From Liolophura sinensis (taxonomy: Eukaryota > Mollusca > Polyplacophora > Chitonida > Chitonidae), in contig NC_088306.1 of NCBI RefSeq assembly GCF_032854445.1, positions 17,579,764 to 17,643,763 of the forward strand: a stretch of DNA of 64,000 nt. The letters run 5' to 3'. The first letter of the stretch is position 1; each line of letters opens with the position of its first letter. The notes beneath the pieces are model-generated. The model did not search any database, was not told the DNA's origin, and saw nothing but the letters and a program-made list of their open reading frames with translations. The position numbers were made by a program, and so were the translations under genes. Shown here piece after piece: positions 23,188-35,900 of this stretch.

Positions 23188-23705
23188 TTAGCGAATCCAC
23201 CTCAGACAAGTAAGGTTGTGGCCACTGCAAGTCAGGAGGTTTGTCTGGTACTTAGCCATTTCACCTTAGACAAAGAAGGTTGTGGCCACTGCAAGTCAGA
23301 AGGTTTGTCTGGTGCTTAGCCAATCCACCTTAGACAAAGAAGGTTGTGGCCACTTCAATTCAGGAGGTGTGTCTGGTTCTTAGCCAATCTACCTTAGACA
23401 AGTAAGGTTGTGGCCACTGCAAGTCAGGAGGTTTGTCTGGTTCTTAGCCAATCCACCTTAAACGAAGAAGGTTGTGGCCACTGCAAGTCAGGAGGTTTGT
23501 CTGGTACTTAGCCAATCCACCTTAAACAAAGAAGGTTGTGGCCACTTGAAGTCAGGAGGTTTGTCTCGTACTCGGCCAATCCACTCTAGACAAAGAATGT
23601 TGTGGCCATTGCAAGTCAGGAGATTTGTCTGGTACTTAGCCAATCCACCTTAGACAAAGAAGGTTGTGGCCACTTCAAGTCAGGAGGTTTGTCAGGTATT
23701 TAGCC
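23188..23705 (+). repeat. ~64-bp minisatellite downstream of ATG3 (copy 2, right part)
   Basis: It resumes after the inserted element in the middle of a unit (GAATCCACCTCAGACAAGTA) and continues for about eight units. Confidence 0.92.
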
Positions 23706-23798
23706 ATTTCTACTGTGTGGAAATGGTCTGGCTTCTCTGGATACTGTTGAATTTCCTCCTCCCATAAACCAGGATTATAACTAAAATAGACGAGGTGG

Positions 23799-24041
23799 TA
23801 AGCAGGCCAACGTGGCGCAATGACCAGGAACCTCTTACCAATGCGGTTGCTGTGAGTTCAAGTCCAGCTCATGCTGGCTTCCTCCCCGGCCATACGGTGG
23901 AAGGTCTGCAAGCAAACTGCAGATGGTCGTAGGTTTTCCCTGGGCTCTGCTCGGTTTCCTCCCACCACAATGCTGGGCGCCGTCATATAAGTGAAATATT
24001 CTTGAGTACGGCATAAATGCCCAATCAAATAAATAAATAAA
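23799..24041 (+). mobile_element. SINE family 1, near full length (copy 2)
   Basis: Equivalent of 10299-10551 in the second block. Confidence 0.87.
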
Positions 24042-25027
24042 GATAACTGAAATATTCTTGTACATGGGAACACCTATGGAATAACTAAGTCTTGAGTAAT
24101 TATTGCTTGAATTTATCAGGGGCGTAGGAAGCAATTTCAAAGTGGGGGGGGGGGGGAGGGGGGAGGGGTCAAGAGTCCCAGCAAAAACGCAAGGGTCCAG
24201 GGGCCACCAAGGCCCCAGGAAGCTCTAAAGGAGCTGGAGACGATTTGCCGTATCTTAGATATGCCAATTCAGGTGTTGTTGACTATTTAAGCCAGCCTGA
24301 AAAAATTGAAATAGACGTTTAGCTCGACATTGGTGGTAAACTTGCTGGCCTATTCGTGCTGACTTGCTTTCGATTGAAATCAATGTCATTCACATGTATA
24401 CATACACTTTTTGATCAGGCCTTTGGCTCAGAAAAAAGGCGTGTGTCTGATTTATGGGAATTGTCGGAAACATGCCAAAGTCGGTGGTTACAACAGTTAC
24501 GTATCTTTCCTTCGCTGATGCATGCTGCAATCCGTCCAAAGTGAAATGATAAATGATAATGAAATAAATAACTAAACACCGATGAGTACATATATTGTAC
24601 AAATATATTAATTATTCTGCCTTTTGGGCTGAATAGAACTTCAACCTCATCGCATTTTAACACAGTCACTAAATTAGAAAAAAAAGATTGTATTTGGAGA
24701 TAAATGAGTCTACTTTTTTGTCAAATTACATTGTAGATGATTTGCCCTTCCATGGTAGAATTATGTAAATATGTGGGCCCAAGGATGGAAAAAACATGTA
24801 GGCCCTATACTAATGGTAAAATAGCCACTGGTTTATTATAAAATATATCTTTATTAATAAAACATCAAAAATGCACATGTAGTAAATTTACAAAATGGAA
24901 TTGCTGTAAAATATGTATTTAAAATATACAATACAAATATTTTACAAAAATATTGAGTAAACATTTGCAAAATTATTTTGATACATGGAATATTTTCCTG
25001 AAAACAAAAAAATTGTGTTTAATTTAA

Positions 25028-25676
25028 TTGAGCAGAATGCTGCTATGTCAGCATACTTGAGCATGTTGCTATGTCAGCATAGGTGGGCATGTTGCTATGT
25101 CAGCATACTTGAGCATGTTGCTATGTCAGCATACTTGAGCATGTTGCCATGTCAGCATAGATGAGCATGTTGCTATGTCAGCATACTTGAGCATGTTGCT
25201 ATGTCAGCATATATGAGCATGTTGCTATGTCAGCATACATGGGCATGTTGCTATGTCAGCATACTTAAGCATGGGCATGTTGTTATGTTAGCATACTTAA
25301 GCATGTTGCTATGTCAGCATACATGGACATGTTGCTATGTCAGCATGCTTGAGCATGTTGCCATTGCTATGTCAGCATACTTGAGCATGTTGCCATGTCA
25401 GCATACATGAGCATGTTGCCATGTCAGCATACTTGAGCATGTTGCCATGTAAGCATACATGAGCATGTTGCCATGTCAGCATACATGAGCATGTTGCCAT
25501 GTCAGCATATTTGAGTATGTTGCCATGTCAGCATACATGAGCATGTTGCTATGTCAGCATACTTGAGCATGTTGCCATGTCAGCATACATGAGCATGTTG
25601 CTATGCCAACATACATGAGCATGTTGTTATGTCAGCATACATGAGCATGTTGCTATGCCAACATACATGAGCATGT
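25028..25676 (+). repeat. 26-bp minisatellite (copy 2, complete)
   Basis: Same unit as 11588-12214, running into unique sequence at about 25677. It marks the right edge of the duplicated block. Confidence 0.95.
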
Positions 25677-26094
25677 ACATAAAGGAATACCTTTAATGTT
25701 TCTTTATATAATAATAAGTACATGTAGTATGTGTTTCACATGAGCTATACAATAAAAAGATCATTGTGAAGTGCTCTTGTACATTATGGAGTGGCACTGT
25801 ACTCATCTATGATATACTGGAAATATGCACCGGAAAAGACGCTGCTATACAGGTTTTCAACACAACACACACAACATTTCACCATAACCTAATAGTATTG
25901 TACTCCGTGCTCTGTACATTGTGCATTTATAGTGCTTGTGACAGTATAAAAAAGGCATCACCATAGTACATGAATGATGTACATGTGCCAGTGCTTGTAT
26001 ATATATATTTACAACTGTACAGGCATTGTACACTGCGCTCACCATGGACCCCATTCTGGCAGTTAACCACATGCGGACATTTCTACTCTGAGGA
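25677..26094. other. First unique sequence after the duplicated block
   Basis: No exon or repeat recognised; this is the junction from block 2 to single-copy sequence. Confidence 0.6.
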
Positions 26095-26560
26095 CTGCTG
26101 TACACAGTACTTCCAGTGGTATATAACAACTGTGAATACTGCTATACACAGTACTCCCAATGGTATATAACAACTGTAAATACTGCTGAACACTGTACTT
26201 CTCATGATATATACCAACTGTAAATACTGCTGAACACTGTACTTCTCATGATATATAACAACTGTAAATACTGCTACACACAATACTTCTCATGATATAT
26301 ACCAACTGTAAACACTGCTGAACAAAGTACTTCTCATGATATTTAACAACTGTAAATACTGCTGCACACAGTGCTTCCCATGGTATACTATAACTGAATG
26401 CTGTTGTACACAGTATTTCCAATGGTATATAATAACTGTGAATACTGCTGTACACAGTACTTCCCATGGTACATAATAGCTGTAAATAATGCTGTACACA
26501 GTACTTCCCATGGTGTATAACAAAGTAAACACTGCTGTGCATAAAGGTTAGTAACTGTAA
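26095..26560 (+). repeat. 44-bp minisatellite (intergenic)
   Basis: About 10 units of CTGTACACAGTACTTCCCAT + GGTATATAACAACTGTAAATACTG. Confidence 0.92.
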
Positions 26561-26579
26561 GTACCACAGTGCAAAATTA

Positions 26580-29312
26580 GTTTATACTGATCATAAACCC
26601 AGTCCATGTAAATACCACTGTACACAGTCCTCATCATCATGTCAGTCACTATACATACCACTGTAGACAGTTCTCATCATAATGGCAGTCACTATACATA
26701 CCACTGTAGACAGTTCTCATCATAATGTCAGTCCATGTAAATACCACTGTAGACAGTTCTCATCATAATGTCAGTCACTATACATACCACTGTACACAGT
26801 CCTCATCATCATGTCAGTCACTATACATACCACTGTAGACAGTTCTCATCATAATGTCAGTCCAGGTAAATACCACTGTAGACAGTTCTCATCATAATGT
26901 CAGTCCATGTAAATACCACTGTAGACAGTTCTCATCATAATGTCAGTCCAGGTAAATACCACTGTAGACAGTTCTCATCATAATGCCAGTCCATGTAAAT
27001 ACCACTGTAGACAGTTCTCATCATAATGTCAGTCCATGTAAATACCACTGTACACAGTTCTCATTATCATGTCAGTCACTATACATACCACTGTAGACAG
27101 TTCTCATCATAATACCAGTCCATGTAAATACCACTGTAGACAGTTCTCATCATAATGTCAGTCCATGTAAATACCACTGTAGACAGTTCTCATCATAATG
27201 TCAGTCCAGGTAAATACCACTGTAGACAGTTCTCATCATAATGGCAGTCCATGTAAATACCACTGTAGACAGTTCTCATCATAATGACAGTCCAGGTAAA
27301 TACCACTGTAGACAGTTCTCATCATAATGTCAGTCCAGGTAAATACCACTGTAGACAGTTCTCATCATAATGCCAGTCCATGTAAATACCACTGTAGACA
27401 GTTCTCATCATAATGTCAGTCCAGGTAAATACCACTGTAGACAGTTCTCATCATAATGTCAGTCCATGTAAATACCACTGTAGACAGTTCTCATCATAAT
27501 GGCAGTCCATGTAAATACCACTGTAGACAGTTCTCATCATAATGACAGTCCAGGTAAATACCACTGTAGACAGATCTCATCATAATGTCAGTCCAGGTAA
27601 ATACCACTGTAGACAGTTCTCATCATAATGCCAGTCCATGTAAATACCACTGTAGACAGTTCTCATCATAATGTCAGTCCAGGTAAATACCACTGTAGAC
27701 AGTTCTCATCATAATGCCAGTCCATGTAAATACCACTGTAGACAGTTCTCATCATAATGTCAGTCCAGGTAAATACCACTGTAGACAGTTCTCATCATAA
27801 TGCCAGTCCAGGTAAATACCACTGTAGACAGTTCTCATCATAATGCCAGTCCATGTAAATACCACTGTAGACAGTTCTCATCATAATGTCAGTCCAGGTA
27901 AATACCACTGTACACAGTTCTCATCATAATGCCAGTCCATGTAAATACCACTGTACACAGTCCTCATCATCATGTCAGTCACTATACATACCACTGTAGA
28001 CAGTTCTCACCATAATACCAGTCCATGTAAATACCACTGTAGACAGTTCTCATCATAATGTCAGTCCAGGTAAATACCACTGTAGACAGTTCTCATCATA
28101 ATGCCAGTCCATGTAAATACCACTGTACACAGTCCTCATCATCATGTCAGTCACTATACATACCACTGTAGACAGTTCTCATCATAATGCCAGTCCAGGT
28201 AAATACCACTGTAGACAGTTCTCATCATAATGTCAGTCCAGGTAAATACCACTGTAGACAGTTCTCATCATAATGCCAGTCCATGTAAATACCACTGTAG
28301 ACAGTTCTCATCATAATGTCAGTCCATGTAAATACCACTGTAGACAGTTCTCATCATAATGTCAGTCCAGGTAAATACCACTGTACACAGTCCTCATCAT
28401 CATGTCAGTCACTATACATACCACTTTAGACAGTTCTCATCATAATGCCAGTCCAGGTAAATACCACTGTAGACAGTTCTCATCATAATGCCAGTCCATG
28501 TAAATACCACTGTACACAGTCCTCATCATCATGTCAGTCACTATACATACCACTGTAGACAGTTCTCATCATAATGCCAGTCCATGTAAATACCACTGTA
28601 GACAGTTCTCATCATCATGTCAGTCACTATACATACCACTGTACACAGTCCTCATCATCATGTCAGTCCAGGTAAATACCACTGTAGACAGTTCTCATCA
28701 CAATGCCAGTCCATGTAAATACCACTGTAGACAGTTCTCATCATAATGTCAGTCCAGGTAAATACCACTGTAGACAGTTCTCATCATAATGCCAGTCCAT
28801 GTAAATACCACTGTAGACAGTTCTCATCATAATGTCAGTCCAGGTAAATACCACTGTAGACAGTTCTCATCATAATGTCAGTCCAGGTAAATACCACTGT
28901 AGACAGTTCTCATCATAATGCCAGTCCATGTAAATACCACTTTAGACAGTTCTCATCATAATGTCAGTCCAGGTAAATACCACTGTAGACAGTTCTCATC
29001 ATAATGCCAGTCCATGTAAATACCACTGTAGACAGTTCTCATCATAATGCCAGTCCATGTAAATACCACTTTAGACAGTTCTCATCATAATGTCAGTCCA
29101 GGTAAATACCACTGTAGACAGTTCTCATCATAATGCCAGTCCATGTAAATACCACTGTAAACAGTTCTCATCATAATGCCAGTCCATGTAAATACCACTG
29201 TAGACAGTTCTCATCATAATATCAGTCCATGTAAATATGACTGTAGACAGTTCTCATCATAATGACAGTCCAGGTAAATACCAATGTAGACAGTTCTCAC
29301 CATAATGCCAGT
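26580..29312 (+). repeat. 2.7-kb 43-bp minisatellite (intergenic)
   Basis: About 63 units of GTCCATGTAAATACCACTGT, AGACAGTTCTCATCATAATG, TCA. Main variants are CCATG/CCAGG and TGTCA/TGCCA; a second type is CACTATACATACCACTGTAC with CCTCATCATCATG. Types recur in ordered blocks. The word AATACCACTGTACACAG links it to the 44-bp array next door. Confidence 0.96.
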
Positions 29313-29619
29313 CACCATGAACATTATTATGGTGCTCTGTGTCACTTTTTCTACATGAACATTTTTTGCTTACTCAAGAAAGTACACAATGTCTATGACC
29401 TGTTCAAAAGATAAACAGTCCTCTGAGCAATGGATCTTATCTTATTAGAGGTGCTAGCTTCCAGGGTCTAGAGGGATTTCGGAGCCAAGCCTTTTCTGAT
29501 TCACTCCTCTGTGCCCAGGGCATTTTTTTTTCTCTGTGAACCATCGATACTGAATCCTTTTCTGTGACCAACAATAAGTTTTGCACCTGATTCGGTGAAA
29601 TACAAGGTGATGACCAAAT

Positions 29620-29969
29620 CTAAGATCTCAGATTGCTAATTCTTATCCAATGGTCAGGAGAGTCAGGTTTGGCCAGAGGCAACCTTAGTCTCATTTCGCT
29701 CCAGAAATTTTTGCGCTGCCTGGAGTGGGATTTAGCTTCAGTTGGCCACGTCAAAATCTTCAGGCCTCTGTACTTCTCCTTCAAGGCTCGAATGGTGACT
29801 GAGTCGGATTGATTTACATCCAAGAGTGCGATACAGAAAACGTTGTGCCTTATTTCTAGGGCTGAATTCACCAGTAAGTGCAGCTCCGGGTCCTCCAGGG
29901 CAATCTGCGTCATGACAAACACAACGCTGTAACTTGTCCGTATGATTTCCCCGCTCCCACCCAAGGTCA
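29620..29969 (-). CDS. Ig-TIR receptor exon 7 (rest of TIR domain and C-terminus)
   Basis: The acceptor is GTTACGCAG, entry phase 1. It encodes EIIRTSYSVVFVMTQIALED, the beta-strand FCIALLDV, LKILTW, and box 3 NFWSEMRLRLP, ending ISNLRS and TAG. The cytoplasmic tail after the TIR domain is short (about 18 residues). Confidence 0.9.
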
Positions 29970-32900
29970 CTGCGTAACAAAATAACAGTAATGCAAATAA
30001 CACAAAAGTCTGTCCATGACTAGAAGGTTACTCTTTTTTCCTGATTCTAATTCATTAACTGAATCTGATTGTTGCTCAGAGCCACAGTCAAGTTTTTCAC
30101 TTGGTGGTCAGATTTATTGGTGGAAGAAAACAATGTGCCTGGGGAAAACCAATGGCTTTTGGCACATTGATGACAAACATTTCCATAGCATTATTTGCTA
30201 TAATCATCAGATAAACATGTTTTAAACTTTGTGTGATGTCATTAATTTGTGGTAGATACATGTATGAGATGTGGAGGTGATGTCATTAATTTGTGGTACA
30301 TACATGTACGAGATGTGGAGGTGATGTCATTAATTTGTGGTAGATACATGTATGAGATGTGGAGGTGATGTCATTAATTTGTGGTAGACACATGTATGAG
30401 ATGTGGAGGTGATGTCATTAATTTGTGGTAGATACATGTATGAGATGTGGAGGTGATGTCATTAATTTGTGGTAGATACATGTATGAGATGTGGAGGTGA
30501 TGTCATTAATTTGTGGTAGATACATGTATGAGATGTGGAGGTGATGTCATTAATTTGTGGTAGATACATGTATGAGATGTGGAGGTGATGTCATTAATTT
30601 GTGGTAGACACATGTATGAGATGTGGAGGTGATGTCATTAATTTGTGGTAGATACATGTATGAGATGTGGAGGTGATGTCATTAATTTGTGGTAGATACA
30701 TGTATGAGATGTGGAGGTGATGTCATTAATTTGTGGTAGACACATGTATGAGATGTGGAGGTGATGTCATTAATTTGTGGTAGACACATGTATGAGATGT
30801 GGAGGTGATGTCATTAATTTGTGGTACATACATGTATGAGATGTGGAGGTGATGTCATTAATTTGTGGTAGATACATGTATGAGATGTGGAGGTGATGTC
30901 ATTAATTTGTGGTAGACACATGTATGAGATGTGGAGGTGATGTCATTAATTTGTGGTAGACACATGTATGAGATGTGGAGGTGATGTCATTAATTTGTGG
31001 TAGACACATGTATGAGATGTGGAGGTGATGTCATTAATTTGTGGTACATACATGTACGAGATGTGGAGGTGATGTCATTAATTTGTGGTAGATACATGTA
31101 TGAGATGTGGAGGTGATGTCATTAATTTGTGGTAGACACATGTATGAGATGTGGAGGTGATGTCATTAATTTGTGGTACATACATGTACGAGATGTGGAG
31201 GTGATGTCATTAATTTGTGGTACATACATGTATGAGATGTGGAGGTGATGTCATTAATTTGTGGTAGACACATGTATGAGATGTGGAGGTGATGTCATTA
31301 ATTGTGGTAGATACATGTATGGGATGTGGAGGTGATGTCATTAATTGTAGTACATACATGTATGAGATGCGGAGGTGATGTCATTAGGTGTGGTACATAC
31401 ATGTATGAGATGTGGAGGTGATGTCATTAATTTGTGGTAGATACATGTATGAGATGTGGAGGTGATGTCATTAGGTGTGGTACACACATGTATGAGATGT
31501 GGAGATGATGTCATTAATTTGTGGTAGATACATGTATGAGATGTGGAGGTGATGTCATTAATTGTGGTACATACATGTATGAGATGTGGAGGTGATGTCA
31601 TTAGGTGTGGTACATACACGTATGAGATGTGGAGGTGATGTCATTAGGTGTGGTACATACAAGATGTGGAGGTGATGTCATTAGGTGTGGTACATACATG
31701 TATGAGATGTGGAGGTGATGTCATTATTTGTGGTACATACATGTATGGGATGTGGAGGCGATGCCATTAGGTGTGGTACATACAAGATGTGGAGGCGATG
31801 TCATTAGGTGTTGTACATACAAGATGTCAAGGTGATTTCATTAGGTGTGGTACATACAAGATGTGAAGGTGACGTCATTAGGTGTGGTACATACATGTAT
31901 GAGATGTGGAGGTGATGTCATTAGGTGTGGTACATACAAAATGTGAAGGTGATGTCATTAGGTGTGGTACATACACATATGAGATGTGGAGGTGATGTCA
32001 TTAGGTGTGACACATACAAAATGTGAAGGTGAAGTCATTAGGTGTGGTACATACAAGATGTGGAGGTGATATGATTAGGTGTGATACATACATGTATGGG
32101 ATGTGGAGGTGATGTCATTAGGTGTGGTACATACAAGATGTGGAGGTGATGTCATTAGGTGTGGTACATACGAGAATCAGCGCTCAGGTCGTTTGGGATG
32201 TGGAAGTGATGTCATTAATTGTGGTACATACATGTATGAGATGTGGAGGTGATGTCATTAGGTGTGGTACATACATGTATGAGATGTGCAAGTGATGTCA
32301 TTAGGTGTGGTACATACAAGATGTGGATGTGATGTAATTAGGTGTGGTACATACAACATATGGAGGTGATATCATTAGGTGTGGTACATACATGTATGGG
32401 ATGTGGACGTGATGTCATTAGGTGTGGTACATACAAGATGTGGATGTGATGTAATTAGGTGTGGTACATACAACATATGGAGGTGATGTCATTAGGTGTG
32501 GTACATACGAGAGTCAGCGCTCAGGTCGTTAGGCGTGGCACAGGTGTAACCATGCCCAGTCAGCTTAGTCCTCAGTGTGTTTTCTGTGAACCTCACAGCA
32601 CTTGAGTCGCCATCCAGGCTGTGCCATATGGCGAGGTCAAAGGGCAAGTTGTCTGTGGACAGGATGAAAAAAAATGGCAAACATGATGTTCTGAGAGAAA
32701 CAAGCCATGCATTACTGGATTTCTGACACCGAGATAACAGAAGTGAAAACACGGCGAGACCTGGACTTGCAAAAGTATCAAACCCTAATGCTCTACCATG
32801 CTACTATTAAAAGCCAGGATGGAAACTGCTGGTTTGTTCCCAACCAGAACTGCCAATAGTAAACCGACCTTTGCTAGGTGTCCTGACAAATTTACAGCCG

Positions 32901-35900
32901 AGCAGCGAGAGCTGGATTTGAAATGTTTCAACATGCAACCTCATTGGCTCGTTAGTCGCAGTAAACCAGAGCTTTAATGACTTTAGCATGCCCCAATCGG
33001 CAATGGAACAAATAACCTTTAGCAAATGAACCAGCCATGCCCAACATTCATTTAAATACATGAGAGTTCTCCCCTGAATACATAAACGTCTCTACTCACT
33101 ATTCGTCATCAGGTGGTTGGCACAAAATGTGGATTTGACAAAGAAATGGATCTGTGGTCCAAACAATCGCCAGGCAATCACACATATCAGTATCAGTAGG
33201 AGAATGATGATCACCATGACAACGTACCAGTGTTCCTCCAGGACAAAGTTTGTCCCTCTTGCTAATAAGAAGAGAAAAACGAAAGAAAAAAAGAAGCAAA
33301 CTCAGATGATCTATATATCCAAAGTAATTATGCAAAATTTATACACAAATTAAGCCCAATTCTGAATTTGATCTGATGGGATACAAAACAAATCTGCCCA
33401 CAAAATATTATGAAAATTGAACAAAATATCTGAAAGAGATATTGCACAGAAACCAACAACCAATAAGAATCAAGGAAATCATTAAATATTTAAAACGTGT
33501 GGTGTTACGCCAAGTCATGAATTTTGTAATTTACCATAATAAAAAGCCAGCAATTCGGCATCAACGATTTACATGTGATAACACCCTTGCATTAATTATT
33601 GTGCTTTTCCACAACCTATTCGCGTATGAAATTGAAGTGCAACGGTCAGTGCAATTTACACACATTTTTCAGTTGATTTCGGAGACAAAGCTAGATTGGT
33701 TGGATTGGCTGGTTTAAGAGCCACACAAAAGTTTAATTTTATCAATCAACACAGAAAAATGCCTTCAGAATATGCTAATAAAACACCTGGCAAATGTGCG
33801 AAAAGGTTGAAGAATTAAAGTACAAGTATTTTGAATGAGTGAATGAATGATTATGGTTTAACGCCACATCGGCAATATTTCGGCCATATCGTGGTGACAT
33901 GTATTTTGAGATGTCACCCTTAACATGTATTGGAATATTGATTATCATTAATACATAAAAGAGGCTAAATAATGAATCTTGTATTTTACAGTAATTAACT
34001 TGCATCAATTACAGAATGTCCTACTTACGTTATTGTGCTTTATATATGTGTAACACATACTCAATACATGCAGTGCTTTTTGAGACAACTTTAAGTCAAA
34101 AATCAAATCAAATACATAAACAAATTTTGAGATAACAATGAACAGACCAGGATAATGAACATTAAAATTTATTACATACGGTTAATAATGTGCATTTAGA
34201 GTATGCAAATGATCAATGATTTTCCTAATTTGCATATTAGAAATAGGCAATATTAGGTCAGTAGAGTAAAAATACCACTTGTTTTGTTGAACTGGCATTG
34301 GATGACAAAGCTTGGGGTATAACAGAAGCTCCTGCAGTAACGGAGCTTAAAACAGCAATGCCAACCATTGTTTCAGCAATGCCAAGCATTGTCTCAGCAA
34401 TGCCAAGCCAGTGAACAAGGGCTGAAGAGATTTGCTAAAAGTTAACTTTGATTTCAACACATCCCACACCACAGTCTGACGGGACATTTGGACATAAAGA
34501 CAGACAGCAGCATTTACACACTTTCCGTTCAGTGTTATGGAGGAATCGATATTTATTGTTAGTTATATGAAGACATTCTTCTTGGAAAGTAAAATTTACA
34601 ATCAAAATATTAATATTGTTTGTAAATAAGCGAACAAATTTTATTTTGTGTTTTACAGGCTAGTCATCAGAAAAAATCCGTAAATGGAATAAAAATATTT
34701 TTTTTTAAATGAAAGGAAAAACGATTTATTTATATATTTCACATGATTTTCCTGTTTTTCAAGGCTTTCTGATCACAGGAACAACTGCTGGGACAGTCCA
34801 CATTTCACACAAATTAGCTGATTTTTCTGTCTAATTTTTTTTTGATGGCCTCACAGGATGTTGACAAAAGATTCACTCTACCTGTAAAGCAGAAACTTAC
34901 ACTGATGTGGCCTTAATGCATATAAGTAAAGTCTTCATTTGCTACAAATCTTCAACCTTTTCAACCACTACAAGCCCATTCTTCAGTGGAATTAATGCAA
35001 ACAACTATTATGAAAATGACACCAAAAATCATTTGTTTGTGTTGATAAATATGCAAGCTCCATAAAACTGTGCAGATTATTTCTCTAAAAACCACTGTTA
35101 TCTCAGAATGTTTCAAAATATAGGTGTGTAGTGGTGGTTGAAAAGGTTGAAGACTTAGGGTATCTATATCCTTTCAAATTAGTGAAGCACTTACCAGTTT
35201 CCTTCAGCTGTAAACTCCACGTGACTGTGGTAGAGGTTTGACCAGTGTCCAGTACGCATTCAAATGGCAGACCAAGGTCATCAGGCTGAATATTTGTAAT
35301 GGTCAGTCTGGAGGTGAGTGTTATATGTCCAAGGCTGGAATATATTGTAATTACTGACTAATTTATTTGATTGGAGTTTTACGCTGTAGTCAAGAATGTT
35401 TCACTTATATTACGGCAGCCAGCATTATGATGAGAGCAAGCTGGGCAGAGATCAGGAGAAACCCATGACCATTCGCAAGCTGCTGTCAGACCTTCCCACG
35501 TACAACCTAAGAGGAAGACAGCATGAGTCTTAGGAATCTGGGATTGGTGAGAGGCTCTTGGTTACATGTGAGATTTCATATACAAAAGAAAGTTCCACTT
35601 TTATGACAGCAGTCATTTTTATTGGTATAGCAACACGACATTGAATACTCCTGGAGAAATAAAGTGACTTCTGAATGTACCTGCACATGTAAAACAATCT
35701 GACTGAAAGACTGATTTAGGGTTGTTTACTGCCACACTCAACGTCTCAGTCAGTTTTATGGGTAAGCAAACATGGAGTGAAGAGTATAAACCGTCACTCC
35801 TGCCCTGTCCTCTGCTCTGAGTGATGAGGTTAAGTGCCTACCCAACTGAAGCAAATCACGATGTCCCCCCACCCTGTCCCCTTCTCTGAGTGATGAGGTT

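Larger units (their letters stand above)
1..25676 (+). repeat. Two ~12-13 kb near-identical blocks in direct orientation
   Basis: Block 1 (1-12214) and block 2 (12415-25676) share order, exons, intron SINEs, MITEs and arrays, with only scattered substitutions. Indels I saw: about 125 bp near 2112-2227 only in block 1; about 125 bp near 17930-18055 only in block 2; a small insertion near 19410-19445 in block 2; the RT element at 21521-23187 in block 2; unit-number changes in the arrays. Confidence 0.95.
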
